Source: Cycas panzhihuaensis (taxonomy: Eukaryota; Cycadophyta). Taken from it: a stretch of DNA of 64,000 bases. The DNA is taken from contig CM041465.1 in assembly GCA_023213395.1 (NCBI GenBank), positions 204,049,741 through 204,113,740 of the forward strand, read 5' to 3'. Both the position numbers and the translations under genes were made by a program. Shown piece after piece: positions 1 through 9,989 of this stretch. Each line of letters starts with the position of its first letter. Position 1 is the first letter of the stretch. The notes beneath the pieces are model-generated. The model made no database searches. It saw nothing but the letters and a program-made list of their open reading frames with translations, and had not been told where the DNA came from.

Positions 1-435
1 GGAGATGGCACACAGGACCAACATACTCTATCCCATTCATGAAAACCCCTTGTGGGTGCGAAAGGACTAGAGTAAGTCTCTGCTTTCTCTCATTCGTGAA
101 AACCCCTCGTGGACGCGAAAGGAGTTGGGTTGTACTTGTTTCGAAAATTAGAACCTATGAAAACCCGAAAGGGCATGGAGGATGACGAAGCAGATTGAAG
201 CTACACAACCAACTTGTACTACTTGGCTATCTGGCTACACTCAAAGAGCTGTCTGAGCCACTTCATAGAATAGGAAGTCAAGTCCGTGAATTTTTATTCC
301 CTTGAGAGTTTTCCCACAAAACTGTCTTGTAGGTTGTAAAATTTTTGTTCTCAATGTAATGATGAGGCTAAAATAAAGACCTCATAGATTAAAATAGGAT
401 AAAGGAAAATGACCTTCTGCCATTAAAGGGGAGAT
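1..435 (+). other. Non-coding 3' end of an LTR element
   Basis: No reading frame is convincing here. The stretch ends in a purine-rich tract (AAAGGGGAGA, 426-434) directly before a TGTG... boundary, as polypurine tracts do before a 3' LTR. I infer the 3' untranslated tail of a retrotransposon whose body lies to the left of the window. Confidence 0.4.
33..124 (+). repeat. Duplicated 35-bp motif
   Basis: Two copies of a roughly 35-bp unit (core GAAAACCCC...GTGG...GCGAAAGGA) lie at about 33-68 and 89-124. A shortened third copy (GAAAACCCGAAAGGG) follows near 157-172. They sit in the tail of the element, before its polypurine tract. Function unknown. Confidence 0.6.
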
Positions 436-773
436 TGTGACGATGTTAATGTCACATGGTCATTTCAAAAATTTAGAATTAGATAAAGTCACTTTTATGT
501 TTGTAACTTTAGGATAAGGTGACTATGCTTAAGTCACTTAAGTGAAATGACATAAAGTTCATTTCCTTGTAATATCATGTAATCTCATCTGAATGTCATT
601 GGAAGGGAAAATTCAAATTCCAAACTCTAATGAGCATTCTCATTATATAAGCTGAAATTACATGGAGAGTGATCATTCTACACTTCTCCTCTTTGAGCTC
701 AAGCTATTAGCATTTCTCTTGTTGAGTACATTGTGCTTGTCTCTACTATTTGCCATTGTGTAGTGTTAGTGCA
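436..773 (+). mobile_element. 3' LTR remnant (LTR retrotransposon)
   Basis: Begins TGTGACGATG right after the purine tract and contains a TATA-like box (ATTATATAAG, near 643) followed by a CT-rich stretch, the usual U3-R layout. The end is placed at ...GTTAGTGCA because LTRs end in CA, but no second LTR or target duplication is visible, so the right boundary is uncertain. The family cannot be assigned. Confidence 0.5.
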
Positions 774-1139
774 CTAGATCCCTAGATCCATTCCCTCAAC
801 ACCTTTCACTATGGTGAAAGAGCAGGATTCATCACTGAAGGTACTCCAACTATCACAACCGTTCAATCTTCCAAAATGCATCACAAAATGTGGACTTGAG
901 GTGGTCAACATTGCCCAGTCCAGATTTGCAGCAATATACTTAGTTTTCCCAAAGAGTTCTTTTCTATAAACTGTGTTATGAAGTGCCTCATTTGTTAGGG
1001 AGTATTGTTTCTTTGCAGTATGATATGGCTGTCTCGATGTTGAGCTAGGTGAATGGAATGGAGGGAGTGTTATTAGATTTGATATAGATGCAAGACAGGA
1101 AGCATGCCAACTATTTGACAACAGATTCATGAGCACCAC
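774..1139 (-). other. Unrecognised 121-codon open frame
   Basis: An open frame of 121 codons abuts the LTR remnant. I recognise no domain. It is Ser/Thr-rich with scattered Cys and His, and has no signal peptide or membrane segment. The opposite strand reads about equally well over 830-965, so the coding strand is undecided. It could be a host exon fragment or chance. Confidence 0.15.
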
Positions 1140-3640
1140 TTGATTCAGCGATTTTTTGCAGGGAAAAAGGATCCAGGATGAGTAATGCTTACAAGTGACA
1201 CTTACATAAGTGTCTATGCATTAGATTCCTATTAATTTGTGAAAGTAAAAGTGCAGATCCATATGACCATTTGAGCGCATCAAATTTAATGGAAGGATGA
1301 ATTAATGTCAACACCTTTGGATCATTATTCTACAAATTTCATATTGTTTGCATTCAAAGCTGAGAAATATGATTTGCATGAAACCTAATTCAGTTATTTT
1401 CTGTAGGTGACAGTGACAGACCAACCACAGTTTTCCTTGGTTGGGCAAAAGTTAACTCATTTCTCATATTTGGTTCAAGGATTGCTCCAAGCTGGAATTC
1501 TGTTTTCAGAATCAGTAGATGTGTTTTGGCCTTTAATCAATTGTAAAGAGGAGCTAATGTAGCCAACTCAATGGAGTTGTCATTAGCAATTGATGAACAC
1601 AATAGTCACATGATATTTCTTGAATGCAAGTTGCCAAAATGTTCAAATGATAAATTGTCACATTATGGTTGCTCGATGACATTTAGGTACAAAGTGCTAA
1701 GATGAAAAAGATATGGGCATCTAATAAAGCAATTCAAAATTCCCTTGGCCTAACAGCATCTTTGGGCACGCAAACAATTAGCTGTGCATGATTATAATCT
1801 CTAATAATTGGCTTCTGTTAGGTCAAACTAGCTATGATATGACTTAACCATAGGCTACTAGCTAGTAGGTTTGTTACAATTGGTATAAGAGCAAGGTTGG
1901 AAGCCTAGGAAAAATTCACTAATATGCTCTAGCTAGAGCCCATATACTAGCAGGAATCGTCAAAAACATCTACCAAATAAACCTGGAAAAAAAAATCTTG
2001 CAAGGTGGTGCTACAAAACTAGGAAAGATTGTTAGACCGTGTTGGTGTGTAGATGTATGATCAATTGAGATTTAAACTCTATTAAAAATCAATCATTCAC
2101 AACCAACAGTACATTGTGCTATAGAGTTATCCACCAAGATCTCCTTTTATTATTACTGAAACAAGTCCAGTCCATGTGACCACTCTCACCAATCACATTG
2201 GACTGTACTTCACAATGTACATAGAAAGTTTTGTCCACCTACGGGCAAAGTCCCATCTCTTTTCTCTATCTTTCTCTGTCTCTATTTAAGGGCATAAATG
2301 CTTCCTATTTTCAGTTATCACAGGCAGTTACGTAACCACCTTAGTTGTGTTAGATATGTCATATGCCAGTAAGGTCTAGGTGGCCTCGCAAATGATTAAG
2401 CTGAGTATACTCACTGACGAAGGTCTATCGACATAAGCTATCTACACTTCATGACTTTACATTAAATCGACACATCTCATGTCGACACCGATCATTCTTA
2501 TGTTGTCAACAAACCGATCAGACTTCTTATCGACAACCTGACTCAACTTCTTGTCAACCTATCAACAGACTGACATGCCATTACAATTATTTCTTGTTGA
2601 CAGATTGACAGAACTTTACATTACAAGAATGGTTTGATCTTACAAAAAACAGCCAAGGGGGCAATAGACCAATATTACCATAAGAAAATTGTGACACCAC
2701 AGAGGTTATGATCCAAGAAGGTTGGCTAGAAATTCTGTACTCAGTGTGCTGCTCCTAGCCACTCATCTCAATGAAGCTCCACTGCAAAAGCATTAGGATG
2801 AGAAGAAGGAAGATGGGCCTAGTGGACAACATTTGGTGCAATCTAAGAACTAGCATGCTGCATTTGGTAGAAGGATAGTAGTTGCTGCACTTTGGTATTC
2901 ATCAGGGCAGATATTTGATTCTCTTATTCAGCTCATCTTGGTTTTGTTGACTTACTCCATTCTTCACTAGTTGATGTCTATTAACACTGTAAAGTAGTTA
3001 TGCAATTATTTTCAGACTGCTACAAGGAAAAGATCAAAGCTACATATGGCAGAGACAGATGAGTTTGTGACAAGTAACAATGAAAACATTTTGATGGATG
3101 TATTAACCGTTTCAATGACATACATGAAAATAAAAACACTTTGCATGAATATCAGAAATGAAATCCGCATTGACATTGAGATCCACAATCAACATGTAGT
3201 TCCAAGGGATGTCTTGTTCAAGCTGTGAATTGGATCTTATTTCTGTGATTTTATTTCTGCAAGTTTGTCCTTCTACCCAGACCTGTGTTCATGTGCATAT
3301 ATATTGGAAACTACAGAGAGATGCCAATTGTGAATCAAATGAAGACCATCAAGTGGTCTGTTGAGTGGTTAAGGGATGTTAGAAGTCTTGTGCAGTAACA
3401 CTAAAAGTGTATGGAACTCAGGTTGGCCTATTTTCCAACGTAATAGTCCCTTTACACGAATTCCTTCTAAGAGAACCTAAGTTATTCATTCAAAGCAGAG
3501 TAATGGCTTTGGCTCTTGGAAAGCAAGAGAGTTAATGTATGGGGAAGACTCTGGATTGCAGATGGTTGTGACCTGCATTTTATGCAATTGCTTGTTCCTT
3601 GGTCTTGTTACAGATGCATGCATAATGTGAACTTTGGTGA
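1140..3640. other. Gene-free, AT-rich decayed DNA
   Basis: No supported gene. A degenerate primer-binding-like string (TTGGTATAAGAGC, near 1884-1896) follows a ...GTTACA end, suggesting a decayed LTR-element leader. A TATA-like TATTTAAGGG near 2285 and short TCGACA-type repeats at 2400-2530 may be another LTR relic. The short open frame at 3046-3228 shows no recognisable features. Confidence 0.4.
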
Positions 3641-4650
3641 TCACATATTGGTTCTTGTGATATAGATAGAGTACAAGGAGCATCTCTGTTTACTGTCAAC
3701 AGTAATGCTTGTAACCTCTGAGTTTGTTTGAAGATCATGCATATCTTGAATTGCCCATGTACCATCATCTAGCTTTATGCTTGCTGATTGTTGAGGTTGA
3801 CCTGCATCATGCAGAACTGCTAAGATTTTGTAAGTTGTCGCTCTCTGACAATGTGGATTTCTCCCATGCAACTGTGCTTGCATGTTGATTAGGATCTCTC
3901 TTCCTCTCTGGTCTATCTTCTGCTGCCATCAGGGTGAGTCTTTCATGAGTAATTGCGGGGGACTCCAACCAAGGTTTTGTGTAATCATGTCATCTACAGT
4001 CTCTGTAGCGATTACTGTGTCTTCTTTTCATCGGAGAACAATAGAATCATCTCCAACATGTTCCTTCATGCATTGGTCAGCTAGAGCTTTGTCACTTCCT
4101 GGCATCTTAGACTGTAGTCTGATCATCTTGAAATGCCAAGACTGCGTTTGTGCTTGCAAGATTTTTCCTTGCAACAACAGGTATATCCTGTGATTCTTTT
4201 TCCAGCTTTCTGCTGCTTGCCTTTATCATAGAGTCTAATATATGTGGCAGAGTATTTATGATTGGTCCGTGATGACATATTGAGATTCCTCTACAGTTGC
4301 AATATTTTTGAGCACACTGTCAGTTTGACTTGATTTTTGGAGTTTTAGCCAATGTTGTTGCATCCTGTTGAACTATTTCACCTACATTCACTGCATGCCT
4401 CGTCTCATACATAGCTTCAGCTGGTCTCTGCATCTCTGTTTCAAAATTTTCACAAGTTGCAGCAATCTTTGTTCCAGGTGTGGTTGCATGGCCATGAAAC
4501 TCAGTGACACCTTCCTTCCAGGGTTTTCTGGTACTGTCACATCAGTTTCTAGTTCTTGTGTTGCAGAAGCAAACTTAGTCTTTTGTAAAACATCTAGTAT
4601 GTCTCTTTTTAACAGCACTGGAATGAGGCAAGCAAAGACTGGGCACTAAT
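3641..4650 (-). pseudogene. Unidentified coding-like stretch, broken
   Basis: Read on the minus strand, 4618-4388 and 3883-3641 give protein-like frames (mixed charged and hydrophobic residues, Gln/Lys-rich helices, few low-complexity runs). The DNA between them also reads protein-like, with stops and frame changes. This looks like a decayed host exon or several exons. I cannot name the family. Part is Gln/Leu/Lys-rich and could form a coiled coil. No start, splice site or neighbour fixes its limits. Confidence 0.3.
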
Positions 4651-5091
4651 AGTCAAGATTATGTTAAACTCCATGAGTTGATTCCATTATTCTTCGAAAA
4701 GCAATTTCACGTGAATTGCTGAGTTGGTGCTTGATAAAGTCCAGCAACAATCATTTGGAGAAGATTAAATCAGGAAGAAAGGGAGCTCCTTGGGGATAAG
4801 CTTGTAAGATCTATTGACTCAATACACACATTGCTCCGGTAATATGGGAATCCGTTTTCTTTTAAAGACCATAAAATTGGTTGATTGTTAAGAGTTTTGT
4901 TACCATGATTTATAAAAGTCTTACCATGCTCTTTGTGGTGTTATTGGTATTGTTTTTTGTTGTATGCAACTTTACATGAACATTTCGAAAGCAGATGCCA
5001 GGATCAAGTCTGGATGTCACTTCCTCCAGCAGTTTGTGAATCAAACTCCAGCCATTGGGACATATGCTTGACTTCATTATTTATTCTTTAG
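4651..5091. other. Spacer without a supported gene
   Basis: AT-rich DNA between the unidentified minus-strand frames and the Hsp70 tail. It ends in a pyrimidine-rich run and AG (5080-5091) that resembles a 3' splice site for the next fragment. Nothing else is supported. Confidence 0.35.
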
Positions 5092-5214
5092 TATCTAAGG
5101 CATTAAGTAAAGCATCAATGAAAATAGGGCAGCATTTGCAGCAACAATCTGGTGGGTCATCTTCTGATCCTGGGTCACAAGCGGGATAGCAAGCTCATGA
5201 GGCTGAATATAGAA
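5092..5214 (+). pseudogene. Mitochondrial Hsp70 C-terminal fragment
   Basis: Translates to a piece matching the extreme C-terminus of plant mitochondrial Hsp70 (DnaK-type matrix chaperone): a helix ending KIGQHLQQ, a Ser/Gly-rich linker (SGGSSSDPGSQ) and the tail EAEYRKK, where the family usually has an acidic/lysine end after EAEY. One in-frame TAG interrupts the linker (5190-5192). The start follows TTATTCTTTAG, like a splice acceptor, so it may be a last exon and not a processed copy. ATPase and substrate domains are absent nearby. Identification rests on the linker and tail pattern; pseudogene status on the stop and isolation. Confidence 0.65.
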
Positions 5215-5318
5215 AAAAAATTTAGTAGAAAATACCTTCCCCCATTTAATTTAGTAGAAAATATGATAGTAGAAAAAAAATTGCATAGGAGAGTAGAAAA
5301 AAATTGCATAGGAGAAAA
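5210..5318 (+). repeat. A-rich short tandem duplications
   Basis: Straight after the Hsp70 tail, TTTAGTAGAAAATA occurs twice (about 5220 and 5249). Then an AGTAGAAAAAAATTGCATAGG unit of about 24 bp occurs twice (about 5269 and 5293). It looks like slippage in A-rich DNA and separates the Hsp70 and PP2C fragments. Confidence 0.6.
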
Positions 5319-5334
5319 GGTAGTTAAATTTTAA

Positions 5335-5703
5335 GACTTTGGAGTTATTGTTGTCCCGGAGCTAACTTATAAGCATTTAACTGATAGAGATCAGTTTGTT
5401 GTGCTTGCAACAGATGGGGTAAATGTTTGTGAGTTTGTGTGCTTTTCTTTGTGAAAGTTCAGTTGCCACATGCCATCATTTTACACAATTTGTTGCTACC
5501 AAGTGGGTTTAGTATAGTTGTTTGGCTGTCAAAAGCTGCTCATCATTTCAAAAAAAAAAACTGTTAGCAAAAGGGCAATGGTTGGTTCAGGTGTGGGATG
5601 TTTTTTACAAATCAAGAAGTTGCGCACATTGTTTCTTCTGCACCTACTCGAGTTATTGCAACAAAAGTAGTTGCTGAGTCAGCGGTTTGTGCATGATGGC
5701 GGG
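5335..5703 (+). pseudogene. PP2C-type protein phosphatase fragment, two exons
   Basis: Exon 5335-5418 encodes DFGVIVVPELTYK...LTDRDQFVVLATDG, the family's DFG and ATDG motifs. The ATDG aspartate is a metal ligand in PP2C Ser/Thr phosphatases. GG|GTAAAT at 5419 is a donor and TTGGTTCAG|GTG at 5590 an acceptor. The next exon resumes with VWDVF and a stretch ending VAHIVSSAPTR. There is one extra T in the T-run at 5601-5606 (frameshift) and a TGA at 5694-5696 where the family reads on. The intron is 172 bp. Both upstream catalytic motifs are missing. It is a dead fragment of a host gene, not a retrocopy, since the intron is kept. Confidence 0.75.
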
Positions 5704-6360
5704 GCCCTGTTCTAACATAAGAAACACTAGTACACCAAATATTGTTGCAGTTGTAAACTCAACATGCTTGTAAGTTTTCATATTGAAGTACAGGCATTTG
5801 AAAGATAAAATTGCCTTTCTGTTTGGAAGGTGAAATTGCCTCTGTAGTTTGTACTATTTTCAATACCTCAACTGGATCTCAGCAATCTCGCTGAAATTGC
5901 ATTGGTAATGTTTAATTTTGGATTGGTTTAAAATATACATCACAACTTTTTGGATTGACTTTTGCCATTACCAACATTGGACAACTTACTGGAGGTAAAA
6001 ATTGTTGAAGATATGTTGCCCTTACTCCCTTAAAAAGCTGTGTTGTGTTACAGGGTAGAACTGCAGACTCTATTTTGCTGAGTTATTCTAAGACATGTTG
6101 GACAATTGTATATGCTTGATTAGTTGATGATTCTACTGAAGTGAAGAAGTGAGCTCTGCATACAGATATCAGTTTAACTCGCAAAGCAGGAAGTGGGATA
6201 TTCCCCGAATCAAGATCATGAAGTAGAGTCATTGGGCATACAAACCTGCACCTAGAGTGATCTCTTGGGATTTATCTCCATCCCAAGCAAGGGCAGATTT
6301 GGTAAAGGCATGAACTTGTATCTTTATTGTTGTTTCAATCTCTTAGGATTGTTTTGAAGG
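5704..6360. other. Spacer, no supported gene
   Basis: Possible intron or decayed flank of the PP2C fragment. Short readable patches near 6050-6200 do not match the PP2C C-terminus that I would expect. No promoter or repeat is evident. Confidence 0.35.
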
Positions 6361-6382
6361 TATTAAATTTCAGTTTGAGGAG

Positions 6383-6634
6383 GAGTTGACTGTGTCATCC
6401 ATTAGTTATTGTGCAAAAGGATCAACTATGTGTCACTCATTGGTTATTACTTGTGCAAAAGAGTTGACTATGTGTCATCCATTGGTTATTATGTGTGCAA
6501 GAGCGTTCACTGTGTATTTCCCATAATCTAGAGGGTTCATTGTGTGCCCCCCATTGGTTATTGTATGCACAAAAGGGTTAACTATGCATTTCCCATTGGT
6601 TATGTGCAATAGAAGGTTGACTATGTGTCTCCCT
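6383..6634 (+). repeat. Tandem repeat of about 42-46 bp in element D U3
   Basis: Six diverged units built on GTTGACTATGTGTC...CCATTGGTTATT...TGTGCAAAAG follow one another with variable spacing. They lie 70-320 bp upstream of the D TATA box, the position of enhancer repeats in plant LTRs. Regulatory function is inferred from position only. CCATTGGTTA contains a CCAAT-box core. Confidence 0.7.
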
Positions 6635-6702
6635 GATTATGTTTGTATGAGTAATGTTTGTAGTGTGGTTGACTACCTCATGCTTGGTTAGACTTTGTGT
6701 GG

Positions 6703-6709
6703 TATAAAA
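6703..6709 (+). promoter_or_regulatory. TATA box of element D
   Basis: TATAAAA within GTGGTATAAAACACAC, downstream of the repeat array and upstream of the gag leader. An LTR-promoter role is inferred from position. Confidence 0.5.
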
Positions 6710-6797
6710 CACACATCCTCATAAAGATGAGGGACACTTCAAACTAGTTGAAGATCCAAGAAGAGCATACACCCAATTTCTTAGGTCTCAAGGTGTA

Positions 6798-6822
6798 GAG
6801 GGGAAATTTTTACATTCCCCTC
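6798..6822 (+). other. Leader hairpin in element D
   Basis: Perfect 8-bp stem GAGGGGAA / TTCCCCTC with a 9-nt loop, about 90 bp after the TATA box and so inside the expected transcript leader. It could be a packaging or translation-control structure, or chance. Confidence 0.35.
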
Positions 6823-6909
6823 AAGAAAGGAGGAGATAAATCCAAGAAATTCAAGAGAGACAAGCAGTTCATAATTTTTGAGTTTTTCAAGATATTTAAG
6901 AACTTCAGA

Positions 6910-7206
6910 GATCACAAGAGTTTGAAGAAATTCAAGGAGGAATCAAAGAATTTGCTCTTAGATCACTATTTAACCAAACTAGTAAAACAAAGATTACTCT
7001 TGAAGAAAATTCTAGAATGGTTGGAGAGCGAGGAAATGATGGGAGAGGTGCTCAAAATAGAACCCCGTGGATGACCAGTAATCCTTTGTATTTACAAAGG
7101 TATTTAGATGAAGTAGTAAACGGAGCATAGGATGCTTGTTCCAAGTTTAAGGGAGATGGAACCCAAACAGGAGAAAAACTCTTAAAAGGATTTTCTATCC
7201 TGTGTA
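6910..7206 (+). pseudogene. Gag N-terminal part of gypsy D
   Basis: A frame open from about 6910 encodes a gag N-terminus (PWMTSNPLYLQRYLDEV, then KFKGDGTQTGEKLLKGF) with one TAG near 7130. It breaks at 7206 and continues at 31289 as RIFNITKTNVAL, so the join across the copia insertion restores a typical capsid order (inferred). Capsid assembly protein of the retroelement; inactive here. Confidence 0.6.
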
Positions 7207-7302
7207 TGTTGGAAAATCAAAGTTAAAGTAGCAAGAAAATGAGAACAAGACAATATTACAATTGCACAATGATATATAAGAAATAATTTTGCATTAGATC
7301 AT
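7207..7302 (-). repeat. Element C 3' LTR, first piece
   Basis: 96 bp aligned with the start of the intact LTR at 30907 (both TGTTGG...AAATTA/ATC...). It ends in ATCAT, which is repeated at 27235-27239 on the other side of element B. Confidence 0.88.
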
Positions 7303-7373
7303 TGTGTGCGCCTCAATCATACTCGTAACATACAAAAATGCAAAGAGAAAGACACACACGTTGGGGGTAAAAT
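7303..7373 (-). repeat. Element B 3' LTR, end piece
   Basis: 71 bp matching, reversed, the U5 end of the A and B LTRs (compare 26546-26615). It ends in AAAAT, the target duplication of element A, repeated at 17266-17270. Confidence 0.9.
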
Positions 7374-7424
7374 TGTGTGTAGGGAAAAGTAGTTGATTTT
7401 GCTGCTACAACTACTACAAGGCTG

Positions 7425-7620
7425 CTACGCTGATCGCGGCGATCGCTACGCAAGCTGCTACAGTGCGACAATCGCTACGCAAGGTGCGGTGATCGCTACG
7501 CTGTGACTGCACGATCGTTATGCAATCGCGCGCAGCAAGCGATCGCTACACGCATGCGTGATCGCTACGCAATCGCAGAATCGCTACGAATCGCTACGTA
7601 ATCGCTGCTATTCGTAAAGA
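7425..7620 (+). repeat. U3 array of GATCGCTACGC-type units
   Basis: About a dozen imperfect 10-18 bp units built on GATCGCTACGC and its relatives. They are interspersed with GCTGCTACA and lie 80-280 bp upstream of the TATA box. Homologous arrays in the other A/B LTRs differ in length and order, showing fast turnover. Possible enhancer repeats. Confidence 0.75.
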
Positions 7621-7703
7621 AATGGGTCTCGGGAAGCGCGCACCCATGAGCTTACAAGAAATAGCTTATTTTTAGGAAACAGTTATGTAACGTCCATAAT
7701 TTG

Positions 7704-7732
7704 TATATAAAAGTGGGAACCGCAATGTGCGG
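7704..7732 (+). promoter_or_regulatory. Element A LTR TATA box and adjacent small hairpin
   Basis: TATATAA (7704-7710) is followed by CCGCA-ATG-TGCGG (7720-7732), a perfect 5-bp stem close to the expected transcription start. The same pair of features occurs in the A 3' LTR (about 17025-17055) and, reversed, in B. Promoter role follows from LTR position. Confidence 0.6.
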
Positions 7733-7942
7733 AACATGATTCAGTTTGCATATGTGCAATTGTAATAGTGCTGCGCCACGTGTGAGGGCGACCATTACAT
7801 CTTGTTGGCAAAGGCCCGTTGTGAGAGGACCAGACGCAGTGCCATGTTTTGAATGAAAGCAATTCCGAATGATTTTACCCCCAACGTGTGTGTCTTTCTC
7901 TTTGCATTCTGTATGTTACAAGTATGATTGAGCCGCACACAT

Positions 7943-7962
7943 ATTGGTTCTGTTGCCGGATT
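7943..7962 (+). promoter_or_regulatory. Primer-binding site of element A
   Basis: TTGGTTCTGTTGCCGGAT starts 2 nt after the LTR, where the tRNA primer for minus-strand DNA anneals. Element B has TTGGTTCCGTTGCCGGG at the same place and F has TTGGTTCTATTGCC. It is not the initiator-Met type; I did not assign the tRNA. Confidence 0.65.
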
Positions 7963-8003
7963 TCCTAACGGAAAAGGATGAAAAATTAAAAACCAGACCG
8001 CTC

Positions 8004-9130
8004 ATGCCACCTAGGGTTAACTCGTTGAAGAAGACAGAGATGCGGGACGAAAGAAGCTGACGCTGGGACGCGGAGAAGAGCCAGGAAAGCGCGCGAAGAC
8101 CTAAGGAGCCAATAGAGAAAAAACCGGTAAAAAAGCGAAGTTGGAAGGGGCGGCAGGAGGAAAGCCAGACCCTAGTAGCACCGGTAGAATGCAATAAGGA
8201 CGAAGAGCCCCAGGAAGACACGAGTCGGCCAAAGGAAGAAAAAAGCGCCAAAATTTCTGACGGAAAAGAAGAGCCAAATCAAGCGGAAGATAAAGACGCG
8301 GAAGAGAGAGACCTGCAAAATCTTCAAGATAATCAGGTACGGGAGAATTTGGACATATTTCAAAGTTTAAAGCAAAAGCAAGTAGTTGAGTTAGGACAGT
8401 AAACCCAGTCAGGGTTGCGCCAGGTAGAAGCAGAGAAATTGCTGGAAAACCAGCAAGAGGAGGGGCGGCAAACCCAACCAGGGTTGCGCCAAGTAGAAAC
8501 AGGAAATTCGCTAATAAATCAGCGTATAGAAGGGCAGCAAACCTAGTCAGGGTTGCGCCAGGTAGAAGCAGAGAAATTGCTGGAAAACCAGCAAGAGGAG
8601 GGGCGGCAAACCCAGCCAAGGTTGCGCCAAGTAGAAACAGGAAATTCGCTGAGAAATCAGCACATAGAAGGGCAGCAAACCCAGTCAGGGTTGCGCCAAA
8701 TAGAAGCAGAGAAATTGCTAGAAAACCAGCAAGAGGAGAGGCGGCAAACCCAGCAAAGGGAGCGCCAAGAAAAGACTGGAAATTGGCTGGAAACACAGCA
8801 AGAGGAAGGCGGGCAAACCCATAAAGGGTTGCGGCCAGAAGAAGTTGAAAATTCGCCGAAAACTCAGCAAATAGTAGACTGGCAAACCCAGGAAGGGTTG
8901 CACCTGAATGAAGACACAGATAGGCGGAATGATCAACAAAAGAACTATGTAGAATTATTGTTTAAATTTGAAAATTCACAAAAAACATTCAGTAATGAAG
9001 AATTGCCCAGGCATAATGAAACAGTGCAGGAGGACTTGAATCCCAAGAGAAATCAGGAACTGACAAACAAGTAAGAAGGAAGTTTGCAGACTGAGACTAG
9101 GGAAGAAATTTTGTTAAAATTAGAAGTATA
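8004..9130 (+). pseudogene. Pre-gag repeat protein / gag N-terminal extension (element A)
   Basis: Starts at ATG 8004 (MPPRVNSLKKTE), conserved in B at 26480. A basic Lys/Arg/Glu-rich part of about 130 residues is followed by eight 23-residue units (GLRQVEAEKLLENQQEEGR pattern), then an acidic tail before gag. The repeats are Gln/Glu/Leu-rich and predicted coiled coil by eye. In A, a TGA at 8058-8060 (Arg codon in B) and other stops break it. It could be a separate ORF1, as described for some Tat-lineage elements, or the N-terminus of Gag. No known domain recognised. Confidence 0.6.
8412..8963 (+). repeat. Eight 69-bp coding repeats
   Basis: The GGGTTGCGCC block recurs at 8412, 8481, 8550, 8619, 8688, 8757, 8826 and 8895: exact 69-bp spacing, so each unit is 23 codons. 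Two unit types alternate (EAEKLLENQQEEGR and ETGNSLRNQHIEGQ) in the first five, giving a 138-bp higher-order repeat; later units are more diverged. Confidence 0.9.
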
Positions 9131-9142
9131 CAAAGACCTGCC

Positions 9143-9988
9143 ATGACAAGGTGGGACTGTTATATTCTGCAGGTAAAAGAAGATCACTCTCATGTATTGA
9201 ACCCATTGTATAGAATGACTCGTATGTTCACAGGGTCATCATTCATTGAAGAAAGCCCAGAAAGTGCAACATTGAAGCAAGGGGGAAGCGAGGATGAACT
9301 GAACATAATTGAACCAGCGAGACCAGGATCTTCAGGTCCAAGAACAATGTCACAAGGAAGTGGAGGAAGTTAAACAATCTCTCCATATGTAGTGGTGCAA
9401 AACGATGCTATGTTTGGACATCTTCAGTTTGATGGTTCTGGAGACCCCGGAGATCATCTGGCTTTGTTCTCCAACATGTTAAAAATCAAGAAAATTAAAA
9501 ATCCAGAAGAAATTAAAGCTAGATTTTTTTCCACATTGTGGGGAACAACAATCGCGTGGTACCAATATGTTGCAAGAACAAATCCCAGTTGGGAAGCAGT
9601 TCAAACGAAATTTCTGGACAGATTTCAAAGGTTAAGAGATCCAATGGCGGTATTTCAGGCCCTGGAAGAAATCAGACAAATTCCAGGTGAATCAGTCAAT
9701 GACTTTGATGGTAGATTAAGAATTATATTAAATAAAATGGATCCTCTTGTTCCAATTAATCCTATGCTGTCACTCAAGTATTTTGTACAAGGTCTATTAC
9801 CTCATTTACAGGAAAAAATCATGTTTCATCCTTTAAATAATTATGAACAAGTTAAAGAACTGGCGTTGCGATTCGAAAACCAGACGAGGACAGCATATAG
9901 TGGAATCCAGAATTCAGGACAAACGTCCTTATGGACCACAAACCCAGAAATTGAAAAGCTAAAAGAAGAACTGGAAATGCTGAAATAG
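9143..9988 (+). pseudogene. Gag capsid region (element A)
   Basis: Frames 9143-9373 and 9392-9988 together form the capsid. They contain FDGSGDPGDHLALFSNML, then AWYQYVA and a WEAVQTKFLDRF block typical of Retrotrans_gag proteins, then an FDGRL...INPMLSLKYF region. A TAA at 9371-9373 replaces a Gln codon of B. The protein forms the virus-like particle. The pre-gag repeats lie directly upstream in the same orientation. Confidence 0.85.
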
Positions 9989-9989
9989 C

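Larger units (their letters stand above)
6361..7206 (+). mobile_element. Ty3/gypsy element D, 5' part
   Basis: Left part of the outermost element of nest 1: a repeat-bearing U3-like region, TATA box, leader and gag start. The gag reading frame runs into 7206, where copia C is inserted, and resumes at 31289 after the duplicated GTGTA. The left limit is approximate and no primer-binding site was recognised. Confidence 0.6.
7374..7941 (+). repeat. Element A 5' LTR (568 bp)
   Basis: Starts TGTGTGTAGGG and ends GCCGCACACA, the same ends as the 3' LTR (16717-17265, 549 bp). The copies differ mainly in the number of short repeats in U3. TATA box at 7704-7710. U5 carries the conserved hairpin region (about 7815-7845), here with its left arm mutated. 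Confidence 0.93.

Noticed and set aside
8412-8963. Regular repeats resembling a CRISPR array
   Set aside because: Units are contiguous 69-bp coding repeats without unique spacers, in a eukaryotic retroelement.
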